Shown here: piece by piece, positions 60,805 through 64,000 of the stretch
How positions within the stretch are numbered: position 1 is the first letter of the stretch
Layout: every line of letters begins with the position of its first letter
Assembly: GCA_910589195.1 (NCBI GenBank)
Contig: CAJUTC010000017.1
Span: 1 to 64,000 of the forward strand
Reading direction: 5' to 3'
Origin: an uncultured Lachnospiraceae bacterium
GTDB lineage: Bacteria; Bacillota; Clostridia; Lachnospirales; Lachnospiraceae
DNA length: 64,000 nt
Notes under the pieces: model-generated
Database searches by the model: none
Told to the model about the DNA's origin: nothing
The model's input: the letters and a program-made list of their open reading frames with translations, nothing else
Translations under genes and position numbers: made by a program

Positions 60805-62448
60805 TTATTCCCTCTCCTTTGGTGGTTTTGCCATTCTTTCTCCTTCTCCTCCTTCCGGTAATTCTGGCCGTTCTCTCCCGCCGTCTATCCTTCCGCCTCT
60901 CCCTGGGCCGCCCTGCCCCCTTGGTTCGCCGCGTCCAGGCCCCATGGAGGCTGCTTCCTGAATCCCTTCTTTATTTATATAGATAACGGTTTCTTCTGGT
61001 ACAAATGAAATCACGGTTTCTCCTGCCGCAATTTCATACTCGCCTCCTGCTGTCATTTCCGGCACAGAAATTACCACTGTCCGAAAATCTTTTTCTCCTA
61101 TGCCGCTATACAGTTCATTTCCCTGGGCATCCCGCAATGTTACCTGGGTTCCTGCCTTTAAGCTCTCACCAAAATCGGCCAGAACCGATACCTGGGAATC
61201 TGCGCTGCTTACATTCTGATCCATGCCGCCTGGCCCGAATGCTGCAAGCACTCCTCCGGTAAGTTCAAATTCCATGTCATAGTCAAGAGGCCCGTTTTCT
61301 CTTCCAGAAGACCCATGAACAATCACCTGTCCTCCTGACATATGAACGGAACCGTTGGAGTCAATACCGTCGCCCTCTGCCTGCACGGTTATGGTTCCTC
61401 CCATAAAATAAATTTGAGGGGTATTGGCTCCGTCTGTGGATGCGTTAATTCCGTCATCTCTGGCAGTGAGCTCAATCTTTCCTCCATGGATCACTACTGT
61501 TTCAGCTTCCAGTCCTTCCTCACAATCACGAATCTGGATATCTCCTCCAAGAACCGCTGCCAAGGTATCTGATTTTATCCCATCTCCTACAGCCGTAACG
61601 TTTAATTGGCCGTCATAGATTACCAGTGCGTCATTCCCTTTTACTCCATGATTAACCGCAGCCACTTCCAACGTACCTCCTGCAATCTTTAAAATATCTT
61701 TACAGGACACCCCATTGTTAAATGCTCCATCAACACGCAGTATACCAGTTCCGTTAATCGTCAGATCGCCTTTGCAAAACAGCGCCCCATTAGGTTCTTC
61801 TTTCTCTTCATTGCGGTAAATAAGCCCTGGACTGTCACTCAAAGAGTTGATGGTGCCTTCTTCCAGGCTGATAATGGTTTTTGCCGCTTTTTTAATATCA
61901 ATGGCTGCCGAAGTTTCACTGTGAATCTCCACGCCGTCCAATATCAGCCGGACATTGTCATTATCACTTGCGTCTACTAAAATAGTGCCGTCTGATAATG
62001 TTCCTTTCAGGACATACGTTCCAGCCTCTGTTATCGTTACCATACTGCCTTTCGCATTTGCTCCCTGGCCGTTTATTGTAATTCCATTGTCATGAAGTTC
62101 AATTTTTACCGCGGTGCTTTCATCCCAACTGGTATATTCATCCTCCGGCTCTAAGGAAACTGCTATCTCATCTATGGTAATTTTTTGGCCTTCTACAGTC
62201 GGGGGTTCTCCTATGGTTATGCTGTTGTCTTTCTCTTTCGCATCACCCTGTTCTTCCTGTCCGTCAGACTGGTTCTCATCAATCCTTGTTTCAGTATTTT
62301 CTTGGCCTTCTGTCTGTTTCTGATTCACAGTGCCATTTCCCATCCTTGCGCCTTTGCAGCCAGTCAGTGTTCCTGCCGCCACTGCCATAATCATAAGTCC
62401 CTTGGCACAGGTCAGATACCATTTTTTCTCTATGTTATTCCATTTCAT
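60805..62448 (-). CDS. Carbohydrate-binding-domain (DUF4353) lipoprotein
   Basis: This 547-residue protein has a lipoprotein signal (VAAGTLTGCKGARMGNG, lipobox LTGC) and a parallel-beta-helix-like body with repeats (IDIKKAAKTIISLEEGTINS, GIKSDTLAAVLGGDIQIRDC). This resembles the Cthe_2159 cellulose/pectate-binding family (PF14262). Gly/Arg/Pro-rich sequence ends the protein. A GCCGATAT box lies just upstream of its start at 62472-62479, with a poor -35. It follows DUF4956 and VTC genes, a common trio, usually with CotH. Confidence 0.75.
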   Translation of the reverse strand: MKWNNIEKKWYLTCAKGLMIMAVAAGTLTGCKGARMGNGTVNQKQTEGQENTETRIDENQSDGQEEQGDAKEKDNSITIGEPPTVEGQKITIDEIAVSLEPEDEYTSWDESTAVKIELHDNGITINGQGANAKGSMVTITEAGTYVLKGTLSDGTILVDASDNDNVRLILDGVEIHSETSAAIDIKKAAKTIISLEEGTINSLSDSPGLIYRNEEKEEPNGALFCKGDLTINGTGILRVDGAFNNGVSCKDILKIAGGTLEVAAVNHGVKGNDALVIYDGQLNVTAVGDGIKSDTLAAVLGGDIQIRDCEEGLEAETVVIHGGKIELTARDDGINASTDGANTPQIYFMGGTITVQAEGDGIDSNGSVHMSGGQVIVHGSSGRENGPLDYDMEFELTGGVLAAFGPGGMDQNVSSADSQVSVLADFGESLKAGTQVTLRDAQGNELYSGIGEKDFRTVVISVPEMTAGGEYEIAAGETVISFVPEETVIYINKEGIQEAASMGPGRGEPRGQGGPGRGGRIDGGRERPELPEGGEGERMAKPPKERE

Positions 62449-62488
62449 CCTGATATCCTCCTACTTTATTGATATCGGCACACGCCGT

Positions 62489-63163
62489 CTATAATTCTTC
62501 TCTTCCCGCCACCATTCTCTGGCACACGATCGTCAGGTTCCCGTTTCGGCATCGGATTGCGTCGATCATTTCCTTCTCACTTTTTCCTTTCTTCATCCTG
62601 AGCTGATACTGCAGCTCGAACATACTCCCTAAATTGGTCGTCCTGACTCTCTCTAACCGTGCCGTTTTGGTGTGTTTTTCAAAAATATCATCAAAGATTC
62701 CTTCATAATCCAAGTTTTCGGGAATGGTAATCTTTAAGCTTCTCTCATCCACAGATTCATGAGCAAACCAGCTTTTATACAGAACCATCTGGATCCCACA
62801 CAGCATCACCACAGCAAATGCCGCAAAGGTCAGATACCCGGTTCCGACCGCAAGACCTACAGCCATAGCAAAAAATATATTGGTAATCTCCCTTGATGTT
62901 CCCGGCACTGACCGGAAACGAATCAGGCTGAAAGCGCCAAGAACCGCTACTCCAGTTCCCAAATTTCCGTTTACCATCAAGATCACAATCTGAATCAGCA
63001 CTGGTAGGGTTGTCAGGGTGACTACGAAATTTTTCGTATATGTACCGCATGCCATATAGGTAAGACCAATGAAAAATCCTAAAATCAAAGCTGTCATCAG
63101 GCATATTCCGGCCTCCCCGATGCTTAATGCTCCTTCTGCACTGTTTAAAATGCTTGCAAACAT
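62489..63163 (-). CDS. DUF4956 membrane protein
   Basis: This 224-residue protein has about four spans in the first 130 residues (ICLMTALILGFFIGLTYMAC, VTLTTLPVLIQIVILMVNGN) and a cytoplasmic C-terminus. GVAVLGAFSLIRFRSVPGTS is a family hallmark. It partners with the VTC-domain protein directly upstream, overlapping by 19 bases. Function is not settled; possibly polyphosphate or spore-surface related. Confidence 0.8.
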   Translation of the reverse strand: MFASILNSAEGALSIGEAGICLMTALILGFFIGLTYMACGTYTKNFVVTLTTLPVLIQIVILMVNGNLGTGVAVLGAFSLIRFRSVPGTSREITNIFFAMAVGLAVGTGYLTFAAFAVVMLCGIQMVLYKSWFAHESVDERSLKITIPENLDYEGIFDDIFEKHTKTARLERVRTTNLGSMFELQYQLRMKKGKSEKEMIDAIRCRNGNLTIVCQRMVAGREEL

Positions 63164-63891
63164 ATGGGTTCTCTCCTAAATTCGTTCTTTTTTTGTTTGG
63201 CGGCTTGCGCTGCTATATAGTAACTTCCGTATTTTGAAAATGATACGGGATAAATTTTTAGTTCTCCTAAAAGCCTGGCCAGCCATATCGGGTAGGCTTG
63301 CGAAACTTTTATTTCCATAAGATACCATTCCTTATCCATAAGCCTTTCCCCTGCATCGCCCAATTCCAATTTAAGGCCTTTGGTTCTGGTCCGGATATTC
63401 CGGTCAATGGTCAGCCTCAATTCCGCATCCACTTTTCCAAAATAGGCTTCCCTGTCATATGCCAGCCACACTTTGGGCCTTGGCCTGTAAAATTTCATGA
63501 AATAATCCATTTCTCTCATCATCTGGCTGTCATGATCCGGCCATACGCCCTGTTCGATATAATCCCTGGCTTCCTTTAACGTCATAGGAACCCGCCTTTT
63601 ATAGACAATACCATCCCATTTCTTTTTCAGTTCCAGAAATACCAGGTCTTCTTCTCCCGGAATCCCATAGCTTCGCAGACGCATCTTTTCTTTGTAAGGA
63701 GGTTTTTCGAGAGATGTCCGAATCAGGATATCTTCTTCTGTGTCAAAATAAATATTACAGATCGTATGCAGACCATACGGATCCAGCTCTATGTAGTTAC
63801 TGCCGCGCTGTATAAAACCTTCCCATTGCTCTTGGCTCATCAGGTATTTCTTTTCTACTCTCTGAAATATCTGGTTTACTTCCAATGACAT
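63145..63891 (-). CDS. VTC-domain (polyphosphate polymerase-like) protein
   Basis: This 248-residue protein shows the VTC tunnel pattern of basic and acidic residues: RVEKKYLMSQEQW, YKEKMRLRSYG, VFLELKKKWDGIVYKRR and MEIKVSQAYPIWL. Eukaryotic Vtc4 makes polyphosphate from ATP. Bacterial forms sit with DUF4956 and CotH. No membrane span is seen in this protein itself. Confidence 0.8.
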   Translation of the reverse strand: MSLEVNQIFQRVEKKYLMSQEQWEGFIQRGSNYIELDPYGLHTICNIYFDTEEDILIRTSLEKPPYKEKMRLRSYGIPGEEDLVFLELKKKWDGIVYKRRVPMTLKEARDYIEQGVWPDHDSQMMREMDYFMKFYRPRPKVWLAYDREAYFGKVDAELRLTIDRNIRTRTKGLKLELGDAGERLMDKEWYLMEIKVSQAYPIWLARLLGELKIYPVSFSKYGSYYIAAQAAKQKKNEFRREPICLQAF

Positions 63892-63921
63892 TGCACCACT
63901 CCTCTTTTCCTGTTATTTTCG

Positions 63922-64000
63922 TTAGGCCACTGCGCCCTCTTTGCTCAGGGAGGCCGTTTCCCAATTACCTGTGGGATTTTCATATTTTCTGGGAATTAGT
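63922..64000 (-). CDS. Possible 3' end of a gene entering from the right edge
   Basis: One minus-strand frame is open from the edge and reads LIPRKYENPTGNWETASLSK, then EGAVA and stop at 63922. In DUF4956/VTC loci a CotH kinase often stands here, but the fragment is too short to tell. It could be chance. Confidence 0.25.
   Translation of the reverse strand, partial: LIPRKYENPTGNWETASLSKEGAVA

Noticed and set aside
1..64000. CRISPR arrays, tRNA or rRNA genes, insertion sequences, prophage
   Set aside because: No regularly spaced repeats, cloverleaf-type CCA ends, rRNA segments, transposase or integrase frames were recognised.

Overview
This 64 kb window looks like a chromosomal flagellar locus of a Gram-positive anaerobe of the class Clostridia, most likely a Lachnospiraceae-type organism. 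The support is the gene content (fliY, fliW-csrA, DUF6470, TIGR02530, FlbD, no P- or L-ring genes), strong AGGAGG ribosome binding sites, frequent TTG and GTG starts, and choline-binding-type cell-wall repeats. The placement is inferred from family knowledge; no 16S gene is present.

Layout. 1-1922: two flagellin genes on the minus strand, the first cut by the window edge. 2175-3628: a decayed, AT-richer restriction-modification unit, with a C5-cytosine methyltransferase interrupted by one in-frame TGA and remnants of a restriction enzyme. 3828-19034: a long minus-strand accessory run reading from a FliK-like protein and an FlhB C-terminal-like protein (FhlB), through two paralogous cell-wall-binding proteins, a lytic transglycosylase, a PilZ protein and two TPR glycosyltransferases, to an ABC exporter with a zinc-ribbon membrane protein and a subtilase. 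19365-24909 (plus strand): flgM-flgN-flgK-flgL-DUF6470-fliW-csrA. 25120-27117 (minus): fliS, a small FliT-like coiled-coil protein and a nucleotidyltransferase-like protein, behind a long structured leader. 27479-30232 (minus): a very large fliD. 30455-32084 (plus): a ParA/MinD-type ATPase and a ComFB-domain protein. 32328-33335: a secreted cell-wall-binding protein. 33554-59189 (minus): the large basal-body, export and chemotaxis operon flgB / fliE-F-G-H-I-J-K / flgD / TIGR02530 / flgE / flbD / motA-motB / fliM / cheY / flgC / fliY / fliO-P-Q-R / flhB-flhA / sigma-28 / flgF-flgG / cheC-cheD-cheV. 59796-60692: a secreted FliD-C-like protein. 60805-63891: a DUF4353 lipoprotein, a DUF4956 membrane protein and a VTC-domain protein, with a possible partial gene at the right edge.

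Regulation visible in the sequence. A sigma-A promoter (TTGACA-17-CATAAT) stands before flgB, and a second one lies between flgB and fliE. At least seven sites of the form TTAW/TAAW/GAAA-N15-GCCGATAW precede the late genes (both flagellins, flgM, fliD, fliS, the FliK-like operon and the FliD-like gene), matching the sigma-28 factor encoded at 37329-38099. FlgM (anti-sigma), FliW-CsrA (flagellin translation), PilZ and ComFB (candidate c-di-GMP readers), and CheC/CheD/CheV/CheY supply further control layers.

Points most worth a second look: the CheY-binding-type motif repeated three times inside the FliY linker; flgC moved out of flgB-fliE into the cheY-fliY interval; the ParA-ComFB pair in a locus without flhF-flhG; a structured leader RNA before fliS; a 26-residue hydrophobic micro-ORF coupled to fliJ; a 55-codon leader ORF at the head of the operon; and the nonsense-interrupted methyltransferase.
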